Numbered from the stretch's first letter, positions 1 to 8,716 are shown. The stretch: DNA of 33,168 nt from Actinomycetes bacterium (GCA_021809105.1 JAKBAM010000003.1:143197-176364), one strand, 5' to 3'. The notes: generated by a model not told the origin, from the letters alone. Program-made: numbers and translations.

Positions 1-1
1 C

Positions 2-103
2 GGCTCAGCGAAGAAGGCCGGCGGCTCAGCGAAGAAGGCGGCCGGCTCAGCGAAGAAGTCGCCTTCCCGACCGAGGAAGTCCCCGCCTTCCTCGGGTTCC
101 TGA
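2..103 (+). CDS. topA: C-terminal tail of probable DNA topoisomerase I (partial)
   Basis: The frame enters from the left edge and stops at TGA 101-103. The visible 33 residues are a low-complexity basic tail with three GSAKK blocks and then SPSRPRK. Actinobacterial topoisomerase I commonly ends in such a Lys/Ala-rich DNA-binding tail, and topA is commonly found directly upstream of tmk and the clamp-loader gene in these genomes. The catalytic domains lie outside the window, so the identity rests on tail composition and gene order. A histone-like or other Lys-rich protein is the alternative. Confidence 0.6.
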   Translation, partial: GSAKKAGGSAKKAAGSAKKSPSRPRKSPPSSGS

Positions 104-116
104 GCCGGTCCCGACC

Positions 117-722
117 GTGGCTGGGCAGGGGCGGTTCATCGCCCTCGAAGGTGGCGAGGGCAGCGGTAAGTCCACGCAGGCCGCCCTCCTAGCCGACCGC
201 CTGGATGCGGTGCTCACCCGCGAGCCGGGAGGTACCAGCGCCGGTGAGCGCATCCGGGCCCTGATCCTCGATCCCAGCCTTCCGCCCATCGATGTGCGCA
301 CTGAGACGTTGTTGTTGCTGGCTGCCCGGGCCCAGCACGTCACAGAGGTGATACGTCCCGCTCTCGAGGCCGGCCGGGACGTGGTATGCGACCGCTTCGA
401 CGGATCCACCCTTGCCTACCAGGGGTGCGGGCGCGGCCTCGAACCGGCAGCCCTCGCCGGCTTGTCGACGTGGGCCACCGGCGGTCTCGAGCCCGACCTC
501 GTCCTCCTCCTGCAGGTCCCGCTCGTCGAAGCACGCAGCCGGCGGGCAGCCCGAAGTCAACCTGACCGCATCGAAGGGGAAGGCGCCGAGTTCTTCGAGC
601 GGGTGGCGACAGGTTTCGCTGAGCTCGCCGCTCGGCACCCCCTCCGGTGGCGCGTGCTCGACGGCACCGGCACCGTAGAAGCCGTAGCGGCACGGGTCTG
701 GCTCGCCGCGGGTCGACCGTGA
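117..722 (+). CDS. tmk: Thymidylate kinase
   Basis: This cytoplasmic enzyme phosphorylates dTMP to dTDP with ATP for DNA synthesis. The 201-residue length is typical of bacterial Tmk. A P-loop GGEGSGKST lies near residues 12-20. The TREPGGT segment and the DRF motif followed by STLAYQG match the dTMP-binding and family signature regions. A LID-type arginine-rich stretch (RSRRAARSQPDRIE) follows. The start is GTG at 117, 13 bp after the preceding stop. No strong Shine-Dalgarno is seen, but the N-terminus aligns with the family there. Its stop overlaps the next start by 4 nt (GTGA), so translation of the two is probably coupled. Confidence 0.95.
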   Translation: MAGQGRFIALEGGEGSGKSTQAALLADRLDAVLTREPGGTSAGERIRALILDPSLPPIDVRTETLLLLAARAQHVTEVIRPALEAGRDVVCDRFDGSTLAYQGCGRGLEPAALAGLSTWATGGLEPDLVLLLQVPLVEARSRRAARSQPDRIEGEGAEFFERVATGFAELAARHPLRWRVLDGTGTVEAVAARVWLAAGRP

Positions 723-1813
723 CCGCTCTCTTCGCGGACGTCCCCGGCCAGGGCCGTGCCGTGGCCGCCCTCACCGCCGCGGCTCGGCGGCCGGTCCACG
801 CCTACCTGCTGACCGGTCCGGCTGGGACCGGCAAAGCGGCTGCGGCACGGTCCTTCGCCGCCATGCTGCTGTGCCCCGACGGAGGGGACGGCACCTGCGA
901 CACGTGCCGGCGCGTTCTCGGCGGTGGCCATCCTGATGTCGTCACCGTGGAGCGAGAAGGCGCATTCATCACCGTCGAGGCAGCCCGCGAGGTCTCCCGG
1001 CTGGCGGCGCGTAGCCCGGTGGAAGGAAACCGGAAGGTACTCGTCCTCCAGGATTTCCACCTAGTGCGAGAGGCCGGCCCCGCCCTGCTCAAGACCATCG
1101 AGGAGCCACCCGCCTCGACCGTGTTCGTCGTCCTCGCCGAGCACGTCCCGCCGGAGCTGAACACCATCGCCAGCCGCTGCGTGCGCGTCGACTTCGCCCC
1201 CCTGGCACCTTCGACGGTGATCGAGGCGCTCGTCGCTGACGGCGCCACACCGGCCCTCGCCGTGGAGCTGGCCGCCGCGGCCGGCGGGCGGCTGGATCGG
1301 GCTCGCATGCTCGCAGCCGACCCGGAGTTCGAGCTTCGCCGCCAGGCCTGGCTGTCGGTGCCGAGTCGCCTCGACGGTCGCGGCCACGCCGCCGCCACTC
1401 TGGCTGACGAGCTGATCGGCCTGCTCGACCGCAGCGTGGCACCCTTGAGGGCTCGCCAAGACCAGGAGATGGCGCAGCTCGCGGCTCGCAACGCCCGCGC
1501 CCTGGAGGTCAACGGCAAGGTTGGCCGGGGCGCCCGAGGCGGCCTCAAGGCAGGGGTGCGCGAGATGGAAGACCGTCACAAGCGAGAGATGCGCCGGCAA
1601 CGCACCGACGAGCTGCGCACCGGGCTGGCCATCCTGGCCGGTGTCTACCGTGACACCCTGGGCGCCGCCACATCGCCAGCGGCTCAGCGGGCCTCGGTAG
1701 ACTCCGTCCGCCTGATCACCGACCTGGGGGCGGCGCTGGCCAGCAACCCCGGAGAGCTGTTGGCGGTGCAGGCCCTGATGGCTCGCCTCGGGCGGAGGTC
1801 GGTGACCGGCTGA
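719..1813 (+). CDS. holB: DNA polymerase III delta-prime-like clamp-loader subunit
   Basis: This is an AAA+ subunit of the clamp loader that places the beta sliding clamp on DNA. I chose GTG 719, which overlaps the tmk stop in GTGA and begins MTALFADVPGQ, rather than an upstream ATG at 647 inside tmk. A Walker A GPAGTGKA lies at about residues 33-40. A cysteine cluster (CPDGG, then CDTC) forms the zinc-binding module. LLKTIEEPP and the SRC motif at residues 152-154, which carries the arginine finger, are hallmarks of the family. The Walker B region reads LQDFHL rather than DEXX, which fits delta-prime better than the ATP-hydrolysing gamma/tau subunit. The protein is 364 residues long. The C-terminal part is charged and less conserved. 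Confidence 0.9.
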   Translation: MTALFADVPGQGRAVAALTAAARRPVHAYLLTGPAGTGKAAAARSFAAMLLCPDGGDGTCDTCRRVLGGGHPDVVTVEREGAFITVEAAREVSRLAARSPVEGNRKVLVLQDFHLVREAGPALLKTIEEPPASTVFVVLAEHVPPELNTIASRCVRVDFAPLAPSTVIEALVADGATPALAVELAAAAGGRLDRARMLAADPEFELRRQAWLSVPSRLDGRGHAAATLADELIGLLDRSVAPLRARQDQEMAQLAARNARALEVNGKVGRGARGGLKAGVREMEDRHKREMRRQRTDELRTGLAILAGVYRDTLGAATSPAAQRASVDSVRLITDLGAALASNPGELLAVQALMARLGRRSVTG

Positions 1814-1870
1814 GCGCCTAGCGCCGCGGGCGGTGTTATCGTCAGCTCAAAATCGACGGGGGGATGGACG

Positions 1871-3541
1871 ATGCGCCAGGAATCCCAGGACGTAGCTCCA
1901 GCGGTCGAGGTCATACAGGGTGCCAACCCGTTCGTGGGCATGACGCCGCGCCATATGGCGTCAGCTGCCGCGCGCTGGGCCGCGGCGGCCGCTCGTCACC
2001 CCACGGTGCTGGCGTCGGAGGCGCTCAAGTGGGGCTCGGAGGAGGCGCGGGTGCTGGCCGGGGTGTCCGACGTCGCACCGGGGCCCAAGGACAAGCGCTT
2101 CGCCGATCCGGCCTGGGGCCACCCCGTGTGGAAGAGGGTGGCGCAGAGCTACATCGTGAGCGCCAGGTCCCTGTTGGGGTCGGTGGACCAGGTCGGGCTC
2201 GACCCCAAGAGCGCGGCGCGGGCACGGTTCGCTCTGAGCCAGGTCGTCGAGGCCACCGCGCCGACCAACAGCCTCATGGGGAACCCGACGGCGCTCAAGC
2301 GGGCGGTGCATACCAGGGGCCGATCGTTGGCCGCTGGCGGGCGCCACCTCCTCTACGACGTGCGCCACAACGGCGCCATGCCGTCCCAGGTGGACACCCG
2401 ACCGTTCCGGGTCGGGGAGACGATCGCCGTCACCGAGGGGGCGGTCATCCACCGCTCCGACATGTTCGAGCTGATCCAGTACCAGCCCACCACCGCGCAG
2501 GTGGCGAGCCGGCCAACGGTCGTCATCCCGCCGCAGATCAACCGTTACTACTTCTTGGACCTGGCCCCGGGGCGCAGCTTCATCGAACACGCCGTCGGCC
2601 AAGGGATCCAGATGTTCCTGATGTCGTGGCGCAACCCGACCCGGGATAATCGCGAGTGGGGTATCGACGACTATTCCTCCGCTTGCATCGAGGCGATGGA
2701 GGTGGCAGCGTCGGTCACCCGCAGCGATCGGGTCAACGTGGCCGGGTTCTGTGCCGGCGGGATGACCGAGTTGGCGGTGCTGTCACACCTGGCCTCCACC
2801 GGCCGCGACCTGGTGGAGGCGGCCACGCTGGCCGTGACCCTGGTCGACACGGAAGTCACCAGCACACTCAACATGTTCTCCAGCGAGCGTACCGTCCGCT
2901 CGGCAATCGCCCGCTCCAGGCGCAAGGGCGTCCTCGACGGCCGTGACCTGGCGCGGGTGTTCGCGTGGGTGCGCCCCAACGACTTGGTGTGGAACTACTG
3001 GGTTTCCAATTACCTCCTCGGCCACAACCCGCCGGCGTTCGACGTGCTGGCATGGAACAACGACGCCACCAACCTTCCCGCCACCCTGCACGCCGAGTTC
3101 ATGCACCTCTGGCGTGACAACGCGCTACTCAACGCCGGTCGTCTGACAGTCCTCGGCACGCCGGTCGACCTGGCGACGGTCAAGCAGGACGTTTACGTGG
3201 TCGGTGCGCTCACAGATCACCTGGTGCCGTGGCAGTCGGCATACGCGGCGACGCAGGCCGTTGGCGGCCAAGTCCGTTACGTGCTGTCCAACAGTGGCCA
3301 CATCCAGGCTCTGATCAACCCGCCGGGCAATCCCAAGGCGAGCTACTACCAGAACGACGACACGCCGGCAGACCCGGCACTGTGGTTGAAGGGCGCGGAA
3401 AAGGTGGCTGCGAGCTGGTGGGAAGACTGGGCCGGCTGGACCCTGCGGCGCTCTGGTGATGCACGGAGCAAACCTCGCGTCCTCGGCAACCGGACCTACA
3501 AGCGGATCGTTGCCGCCCCTGGAGAGTACGTGCGCCATTAA
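1871..3541 (+). CDS. phaC: Poly(3-hydroxyalkanoate) synthase (PhaC)
   Basis: PhaC polymerises (R)-3-hydroxyacyl-CoA into PHA granules and releases CoA. The 556-residue protein has the PhaC N-terminal region followed by an alpha/beta-hydrolase core. The lipase-like box is GFCAGG with the nucleophile cysteine at residue 294. The other predicted triad members are Asp449 (ALTDHLVPW) and His477 (SNSGHIQ, followed by INPPGNPKASYY), both in typical family contexts. The start is ATG 1871, with a G-run (GGGGGG) just upstream as ribosome-binding site. The length is close to class I/II enzymes, and no PhaE or PhaR partner is visible. An acyl-CoA ligase and a PhaZ-like depolymerase follow on the same strand, giving a synthesis and mobilisation cluster. 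Confidence 0.93.
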   Translation: MRQESQDVAPAVEVIQGANPFVGMTPRHMASAAARWAAAAARHPTVLASEALKWGSEEARVLAGVSDVAPGPKDKRFADPAWGHPVWKRVAQSYIVSARSLLGSVDQVGLDPKSAARARFALSQVVEATAPTNSLMGNPTALKRAVHTRGRSLAAGGRHLLYDVRHNGAMPSQVDTRPFRVGETIAVTEGAVIHRSDMFELIQYQPTTAQVASRPTVVIPPQINRYYFLDLAPGRSFIEHAVGQGIQMFLMSWRNPTRDNREWGIDDYSSACIEAMEVAASVTRSDRVNVAGFCAGGMTELAVLSHLASTGRDLVEAATLAVTLVDTEVTSTLNMFSSERTVRSAIARSRRKGVLDGRDLARVFAWVRPNDLVWNYWVSNYLLGHNPPAFDVLAWNNDATNLPATLHAEFMHLWRDNALLNAGRLTVLGTPVDLATVKQDVYVVGALTDHLVPWQSAYAATQAVGGQVRYVLSNSGHIQALINPPGNPKASYYQNDDTPADPALWLKGAEKVAASWWEDWAGWTLRRSGDARSKPRVLGNRTYKRIVAAPGEYVRH

Positions 3542-3574
3542 TATCCGTCCTCTTACTGCGAGGGGATCGCCGCA

Positions 3575-5167
3575 ATGATGGATGTGCCGCTCAGCACCTG
3601 GTTGTTGTTCAGTGGCGCCGGGCGCCACAGCCACCGCAGCGAGATCGTGAGCCGTCTGCCCGCCGGCGGGATCCACCGCTATTACTACGCCGACTTCTCC
3701 CGGAGGGCCCAGCAACTGATGGGGGCACTCGACAGCCTCGGGATCGACGTCGGCGAGCGCGTTGCCACCCTGGCCTGGAACAGCTACCGCCACCTGGAGG
3801 CATACTTCGGCGTCCCCTGCTCCGGCCGGGTCCTGCATACCTTGAATGTGCGTCTCTCAGTCGACGAGCTGGCGTTCGTCATGAACGACGCAGATGACCG
3901 CGCCGTGCTCGTCGACCCGGACTTCCTGCCCCTCCTCGAACAGGTGCTGCCCGCGGTCCCGGGCCTGCGCCACGTCATCGTCCTCGGAGATGGCCCCGAG
4001 ACGACAATCGACGCCAGCCTCTCCTACGAGACACTGATCTCGGCCGAGCCTGACACCTACCGGCCGAGACCGATCGACGAGAGGTCGCCAGCAGGGATCT
4101 GCTACACCTCCGGTACCACGGGGCGCGCGAAGGGAGTCGTGTACTCGCACCGCTCCACGTTCCTCCACGCACTCGCCGGGACCTCCGCCGCCGGCCTGCG
4201 CATCGGCCCGGGCGACTGCGTCCTCCCGCAGGTCCCGATGTTCCACGCCAACGCCTGGGGCATGCCCTACGCTTCGGTGGCGGTGGGTGCCAAGCTGGTG
4301 TTCTTCGGGGGCCCCTTGGAGCCGGAACCCTTCGCCGACCTCCTCCTCGGAGAAAGGGTCACCGTGACTGGAGCGGTCCCGACGGTATGGATCGGGCTGG
4401 CTGACGCACTGGCGTCGCGGCCCCGGCCGGAGCACCTGAGCCATATAGTGTGCGGCGGCAGCCAGCCCCCGCGCTCGCTCATCGAGCGCTACCACCGGGA
4501 TTTCGGCGTTGACGTGATCCAGGCGTGGGGCATGACCGAGACCTCGCCGCTCGCCAGCATGTCCTGGCCACAAGAGCGGATGCGGGACTGGGAGGAGCCT
4601 GCGCTGATGGCGGCGGCGCGAGGCCAGGCGGGCCTGCCGTTACCCGGGGTGGAGATCAGCATCCGCGACGACGATGGTCACGAGGTGGCCTTCGACGGAG
4701 AGACGATGGGCGCCTTGCACGTCCGCGGGCCGTGGGTAGCCGACAGCTACCTGCACGGGCACGGTTCGGACAGCTTCACTGCTGACGGGTTCTTCAACAC
4801 CGGCGACGTGGCCATCGGTTCCCCGGACGGGTACTTTGTCATCGCCGACCGGACGAAGGATCTGATCAAGTCCGGAGGAGAATGGATCTCGTCGGTCGAC
4901 ATGGAAGCGGCGATCATGGCCATGCCTGACGTGCACGAGGCTGCCGTTGTTGCCATCCCCGATCAGAAGTGGATGGAGCGTCCCCTCGCATACATCGTGC
5001 CTGCGGACGGCCGTACCGTCACCTCCGACATGGTGCGGGCCCACCTGGAATCATCAGGCTTTGCGGGGTGGCAGGTACCAGATCGGATCGAGCTCATCGA
5101 CGAGATCCCGAAGACCGCCGTCGGGAAGTTCGACAAGAAGGTCCTGAGATCGAAGTACCAGGAGTGA
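3575..5167 (+). CDS. Fatty-acyl-CoA ligase (AMP-binding, medium/long chain)
   Basis: This is an adenylate-forming enzyme that activates a fatty acid with ATP and CoA. Of its 530 residues, the visible core motifs are YTSGTTGRAKGV (phosphate-binding loop), GMTETSP, NTGDVA, the hinge-region DRTKDLIKSGGEWIS, and PKTAVGKFDK near the C-terminus with the adenylation lysine. ATG occurs twice in tandem at 3575 and 3578, preceded by GAGGGG. The gene lies 33 bp after phaC and its stop overlaps the next start by one base (TGATG), so the three genes probably form an operon. It most resembles medium-chain AlkK/DmdB-type ligases. The context suggests that it feeds acyl-CoA to, or recycles monomers from, PHA. 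Chain-length preference cannot be read from the sequence. Confidence 0.9.
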   Translation: MMDVPLSTWLLFSGAGRHSHRSEIVSRLPAGGIHRYYYADFSRRAQQLMGALDSLGIDVGERVATLAWNSYRHLEAYFGVPCSGRVLHTLNVRLSVDELAFVMNDADDRAVLVDPDFLPLLEQVLPAVPGLRHVIVLGDGPETTIDASLSYETLISAEPDTYRPRPIDERSPAGICYTSGTTGRAKGVVYSHRSTFLHALAGTSAAGLRIGPGDCVLPQVPMFHANAWGMPYASVAVGAKLVFFGGPLEPEPFADLLLGERVTVTGAVPTVWIGLADALASRPRPEHLSHIVCGGSQPPRSLIERYHRDFGVDVIQAWGMTETSPLASMSWPQERMRDWEEPALMAAARGQAGLPLPGVEISIRDDDGHEVAFDGETMGALHVRGPWVADSYLHGHGSDSFTADGFFNTGDVAIGSPDGYFVIADRTKDLIKSGGEWISSVDMEAAIMAMPDVHEAAVVAIPDQKWMERPLAYIVPADGRTVTSDMVRAHLESSGFAGWQVPDRIELIDEIPKTAVGKFDKKVLRSKYQE

Positions 5168-5985
5168 TGAAGCTGGATGCTGGGACCACCACGGTCCATG
5201 TCGGGCCTACCCGCGTACGTGTGCGCATCGTCGGTACCGGTGGTCACGCCGCCCCCCCGCTGCTCTTTCTCATGGGGATCGGAGGCAACCTCGACATGTG
5301 GCGTCCGCTCGTCGAATGGCTGCCGGATCGCCAACTGGTCATGTTCGACTTCCCGGGCACCGGCGGATCGAGCCTGTCGTGGCTGCCGCCGACCATGGGC
5401 TACAACGCGGTTTTCGTCAAGTTGCTGCTCCTCCGGCTGGGTCTCGGGCGCGTAGACGTCCTCGGTTACAGCTGGGGCGGACTGCTCGCCCAGCACCTGG
5501 CTATCCAGCACCCGCGGTCCGTGCGCCGCCTGGTCCTCGCCGCCACCACCGTGGGCTTCGGCGGCATCCCGCCCTCACCTGACGTCGCGGCGCGTCTCCT
5601 GACGCCGCGGCGCTACTACTCCCGCTCGTACTTCCGGTCGGTCGCCCCTACGATCTACGGCGGCCGATTCCGCACCGACGCCGCCATGCTGGAGGACCAC
5701 GCAGGGCGGCGCCTCGGACGTCCGCCCAGCCCCCTCGGCTACGCCGCCCAGCTCGCTGCGCTGACCGGCTATTCGACGCTGCCGGGCCTGCCCTTCGTCC
5801 ATGCCCGGACCTTGGTGCTCGCGGGCGACGACGACCCGATTGTCTCCACGCTCAACCCCCGCCTGCTCGCCAAGGCCCTTCGCCGCTCCACCCTCAAGAT
5901 CATCCCCAAAGCTGGGCACCTGCTGCTCGTGGACAGTCCCGAAGTGGTTGGCCCCGAGATCGAACAGTTCCTGGCGGCGGACTGA
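5167..5985 (+). CDS. phaZ: PhaZ-like intracellular PHA depolymerase (alpha/beta hydrolase)
   Basis: The 272-residue alpha/beta hydrolase resembles the medium-chain-length PHA depolymerase of Pseudomonas along its length. Shared segments include MGIGGNLDMW, FDFPGTGGSS, GYSWGGLLAQ, LVLAATT, TPRRYY, APTIYGG, LVLAGDDDP and AGHLLLV. The predicted triad is Ser102 in GYSWGG, Asp221 in AGDDDP and His251 in AGHLLL. In Pseudomonas PhaZ the Ser and Asp occupy very similar positions. I chose ATG 5167, which overlaps the ligase stop by one base. A longer frame upstream is only the shadow of the ligase. The role is release of hydroxy-fatty acids from stored PHA. A generic esterase is the alternative, but the PHA neighbours favour PhaZ. 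Confidence 0.85.
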   Translation: MKLDAGTTTVHVGPTRVRVRIVGTGGHAAPPLLFLMGIGGNLDMWRPLVEWLPDRQLVMFDFPGTGGSSLSWLPPTMGYNAVFVKLLLLRLGLGRVDVLGYSWGGLLAQHLAIQHPRSVRRLVLAATTVGFGGIPPSPDVAARLLTPRRYYSRSYFRSVAPTIYGGRFRTDAAMLEDHAGRRLGRPPSPLGYAAQLAALTGYSTLPGLPFVHARTLVLAGDDDPIVSTLNPRLLAKALRRSTLKIIPKAGHLLLVDSPEVVGPEIEQFLAAD

Positions 5986-6026
5986 GCGGGCATGCTGTTG
6001 GGGTCCCCGACCAGGAAGCTGACCCC

Positions 6027-8183
6027 ATGAGTGCTCTGACACCCTTCGTCCTCGGCCACAAGCGGCTCGTGGTCCTGGCGTGGCTCGTGCTCGCCTTGGC
6101 CGGTATCGCCACCGTCTCCACCACCACCTCCCGCCTGACCGCAGACTTCGCCCTGCCCGGCCAGCCGGGCTACGTGGCCAACGCCCGGATCCAGGCCCTC
6201 TACCACTCCGGAGGCCAGCAAGAGCCGACCGTCGTGACAGCCGTGCTGCCACCGGGCGTGTCGCCCGGATCGCCGACCGCCATCTCGACCTCGGCCGCTA
6301 TCTTCGACGCAGCGGCTGCCGCCGTACCCGGCTCCCGCGTGGCAGACCAGGCCAACACCGGGGACACCAAGCTGGCCACCGCCGACGGGCGGACCGAGCT
6401 CGCCCTGGTCTTCACTCCCGTCAACCTGAAATTCGGTGGCACCGATCCCACCACGGCCATCCCCGCCGCCGCAGCCAAAGCGGCCCCGCCCGGTTGGCAC
6501 ACCGCAGTCACCGGGTTCGGCCAGCTGCAAAACGGCAACAAAGGTGCCACCAGCGGCAACAACGCCCTCAGCGAGACCATGCTCGGCGCCGTGGGGGCAC
6601 TTGTGGTGCTCGCCTTCGTCTTCGCCAGCTTCATCGCCCTGATCCCCATGCTGATGGCGGCCGTCGCCATCCCGACCACCTTCCTCCTCGTCCTGGCTCT
6701 CACCACCTTCACTTCGGTGAGCTTCATCGTCGAATTCCTCGTCGCCCTGATCGGGCTCGGGGTCGCTATCGACTACTCCCTGCTGGTCGTCACCCGCTGG
6801 CGGGAGGAGACCGCATCTGGAGTTGACAACGAAACCGCAGTCATCCGAGCTATGGCTGCGGCCGGACGAGCAGTCGTTTTCTCCGGGCTGACCGTCGCCA
6901 TCAGCCTCTTGGCGCTCGTCGTGCTGCCGGTGCCGTTCCTCCGCAACGTCGGCTTCGCCGGCTTCTTCATCCCGCTCGTCAGCATCGCGGTCGCGGTCAC
7001 GCTCCTTCCGGTGATCCTGGCTAAGGCTGGCCCGAAGATCGACTGGCCCAAGGTCCGCCACGAAGCCACCGCTAGCCGCCCGTGGACCGCATGGGCCCGC
7101 CTGGTGCTCAGGCGCCGGCGCCTGGCCGCAACCCTCGGGGCCGTCATCCTGTTGGCTCTGATCGTGCCCCTCCTCTCCATCCGCCTCGGCGAGCCGTCCG
7201 CCGGCGCCCTCGCCCAGAAAGGCACCGCCCACGACACCCTGGCCGCCCTACAAGCCGGAGGCGTACCCACTGGCGCCCTGGTCCCAGTCGAGGTCCTCGT
7301 CTCCCAAGCCTCCGCCCCCGCAGTCGCGGCGCGTGCCGCCACGGTGCCAGGAGTCGACACCGTGCTCGCCCCCCGAGGCGCAACATGGCACCGCAGCGGG
7401 ACCGCCGTCATCGACGTCGTGCCAGTCGCCGAGGTCAGCTCCAGCGCCGGGAAGGCTACCGTCTCAGCCCTGCGCGCCGCGCTCCAGAACCAGCCCGGCG
7501 TCATCGGAGTCGGCGGCGTCGGACCCAACCAAGCGGACTTCATCCACGCCGTCTACGGCAGCTTCCCGCTCATGCTCAGCCTCATCGGGCTCGCCACCCT
7601 GATCCTGCTGGCCCGAGCGTTCCGATCGCTGGTGCTTGCGATCAAAGCAGTGGTGTTCAACCTCCTGTCAATGGCCGCGGCCTACGGGACGATGGTGCTC
7701 GTCTGGCAGGAAGGGCACGGCTCCAACGCCATCTGGTCCATCCCGGCCACCGGGTCCATCACCACGTGGGTACCGATCATGGTGTTTGCGTTCCTCTTCG
7801 GGCTGTCGATGGACTACGAGGTGTTCATCCTGTCTCGGGTCCGGGAAGAATACGACGCCGCCGGATCCACCGACGCGGCCGTGGTCACAGGCATCGGGCG
7901 CACCGGCCGCCTGGTCAGCAGCGCCGCTCTGATCTTGTGTCTCGCGTTCCTTTCCCTGTCGACCGGCCCCGAGACCGACATCAAGGTTCTGGCCACAGGG
8001 CTCGGTGCCGGCATCCTCCTCGACGCGGTGGTGGTGCGCTGCCTGCTGGTACCAGCCCTGGTCGGCGTCCTCGGCCGGTTCAACTGGTGGCTGCCTGCCA
8101 GCCTGGCCCGGGTGCTTCGGGTACGACCGTCGCCCCTACCGCCGCGCGCCGCTGTGGGGGCGGGGGTCGCCGCTCGCGCCTGA
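6027..8183 (+). CDS. MMPL/RND-family membrane transporter
   Basis: This 718-residue inner-membrane protein has the two-half RND layout. TM1 (RLVVLAWLVLALAGIATV) is followed by a large extracytoplasmic loop and a cluster of TM helices around residues 190-340. TM7 lies near residue 370, followed by a second loop and a final TM cluster from about residue 505. The signature GLGVAIDYSLLVVTRWREE and its second-half counterpart GLSMDYEVFILSRVREEY carry the membrane acidic residues used in proton coupling. Substrates of related proteins are lipids, siderophores or drugs, and none can be assigned here. The start is ATG 6027 with AGGA upstream. A link to the PHA genes 41 bp upstream is possible but unproven. 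Confidence 0.92.
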   Translation: MSALTPFVLGHKRLVVLAWLVLALAGIATVSTTTSRLTADFALPGQPGYVANARIQALYHSGGQQEPTVVTAVLPPGVSPGSPTAISTSAAIFDAAAAAVPGSRVADQANTGDTKLATADGRTELALVFTPVNLKFGGTDPTTAIPAAAAKAAPPGWHTAVTGFGQLQNGNKGATSGNNALSETMLGAVGALVVLAFVFASFIALIPMLMAAVAIPTTFLLVLALTTFTSVSFIVEFLVALIGLGVAIDYSLLVVTRWREETASGVDNETAVIRAMAAAGRAVVFSGLTVAISLLALVVLPVPFLRNVGFAGFFIPLVSIAVAVTLLPVILAKAGPKIDWPKVRHEATASRPWTAWARLVLRRRRLAATLGAVILLALIVPLLSIRLGEPSAGALAQKGTAHDTLAALQAGGVPTGALVPVEVLVSQASAPAVAARAATVPGVDTVLAPRGATWHRSGTAVIDVVPVAEVSSSAGKATVSALRAALQNQPGVIGVGGVGPNQADFIHAVYGSFPLMLSLIGLATLILLARAFRSLVLAIKAVVFNLLSMAAAYGTMVLVWQEGHGSNAIWSIPATGSITTWVPIMVFAFLFGLSMDYEVFILSRVREEYDAAGSTDAAVVTGIGRTGRLVSSAALILCLAFLSLSTGPETDIKVLATGLGAGILLDAVVVRCLLVPALVGVLGRFNWWLPASLARVLRVRPSPLPPRAAVGAGVAARA

Positions 8184-8220
8184 CGCTTCGGCGCCTGGCG
8201 TGGTGGTGGTCGGCTTGTGT

Positions 8221-8378
8221 GCGGTCCGCTCGCCTTCGCCGGCGGTCCGCTCGCCTTCGCCGGCGGTCCGCTCGCCTTCGCCGGCGGTCCGCTCGCCTTC
8301 GCCGGCGGTCCGCTCGCCTTCGCCGGCGGTCCGCTCGCCTTCGCCGGCGGTCCGCTCGCCTTCGCCGGCGGTCCGCTC
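8221..8378 (+). repeat. 21-bp tandem repeat, about 7.5 copies
   Basis: Seven apparently identical 21-bp units beginning GCGGTCCGCTCG start at 8221, 8242, 8263, 8284, 8305, 8326 and 8347, with a partial eighth to 8378. The unit length is a multiple of three, so five or more frames stay open across it on both strands and create spurious repetitive peptides such as PLAFAGG and GEGERTA. It lies between the transporter stop and the tRNA-Thr promoter region and probably forms a variable-number tandem repeat. There are no spacers, so it is not a CRISPR. Confidence 0.95.
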
Positions 8379-8536
8379 CCGTGTTGGTCTACCCAGCGAA
8401 TCCCGGGGTGGATCAACACGAGATGGTGCATGCGCCGGCCAACCCCCGGCTTGGGTCCCATCGCCTGCCAGTCTGATCAGCAGGAGCACGCGCTGCTAAG
8501 TTGACCCGACGGCCGGCGCGCATGGTTGCCGACCTG

Positions 8537-8612
8537 GCCCGAGTAGCTCAGACGGCAGAGCAACGCACTCGTAATGCGTAGGTCAGGAGTTCGATTCTCC
8601 TCTCGGGCTCCA
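8537..8612 (+). tRNA. tRNA-Thr, anticodon CGT
   Basis: This is a complete cloverleaf. The acceptor stem GCCCGAG pairs with CTCGGGC and is followed by discriminator T and an encoded CCA. The D-stem is GCTC/GAGC. The anticodon stem ACGCA/TGCGT encloses the loop CTCGTAA, giving anticodon CGT, which reads ACG (Thr). The T-stem AGGAG/CTCCT encloses TTCGATT. The 3' half is the attachment site for the adjacent element, and the full gene is preserved at this left junction. Confidence 0.95.
8565..8610 (+). repeat. Left attachment site (attL), 46-bp direct repeat copy 1
   Basis: The segment runs from the 5' side of the anticodon stem of tRNA-Thr to just before the CCA end. It is repeated exactly at 23688-23733, and from position 8568 on (43 bp) at 25120-25162. 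The integrase starts about 105 bp to the right. An intact tRNA at one end and a 3' fragment at the other is the usual outcome of tyrosine-integrase insertion into a tRNA gene. Confidence 0.88.
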
Positions 8613-8666
8613 TATAACGGCAGGTCAGAAGGGTGATCGGGTAGATGTCTCACCCTCCCAGTAACC

Positions 8667-8689
8667 TTGTCCCAACAGTTGTCCCAACA
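8667..8689 (+). promoter_or_regulatory. Paired TTGTCCCAACA direct repeats (putative integrase arm sites, left end)
   Basis: Two exact TTGTCCCAACA copies at 8667-8677 and 8679-8689 have a 12-bp period, about one helical turn. They lie between the attachment core and the integrase start. The same GTCCCAAC core recurs four times near the right end (23533-23578). This placement suggests arm-type binding sites for the integrase or excisionase. Binding is inferred. Confidence 0.5.
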
Positions 8690-8716
8690 AGGGGCTGCTG
8701 GGGAGGAGGAAGTGGG

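Noticed and set aside
5769..7232. 487-codon minus-strand frame across phaZ and the MMPL gene
   Set aside because: It crosses two well-supported genes in the opposite direction and has a low-complexity acidic composition typical of a shadow.
8221..8378. Regular short repeats that could suggest a CRISPR array
   Set aside because: The units are directly contiguous with no unique spacers, and no cas genes are nearby. It is a simple tandem repeat.
8136..8504. Several overlapping open frames with PLAFAGG, SARLRR or GEGERTA peptide repeats
   Set aside because: They result from a repeat unit divisible by three in GC-rich DNA. None has a ribosome-binding site or family support.
8501..8536. TTGACC at 8501-8506 as the -35 of a tRNA-Thr promoter
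   Set aside because: No acceptable -10 hexamer is found at 16-18 bp, so the promoter was not annotated.
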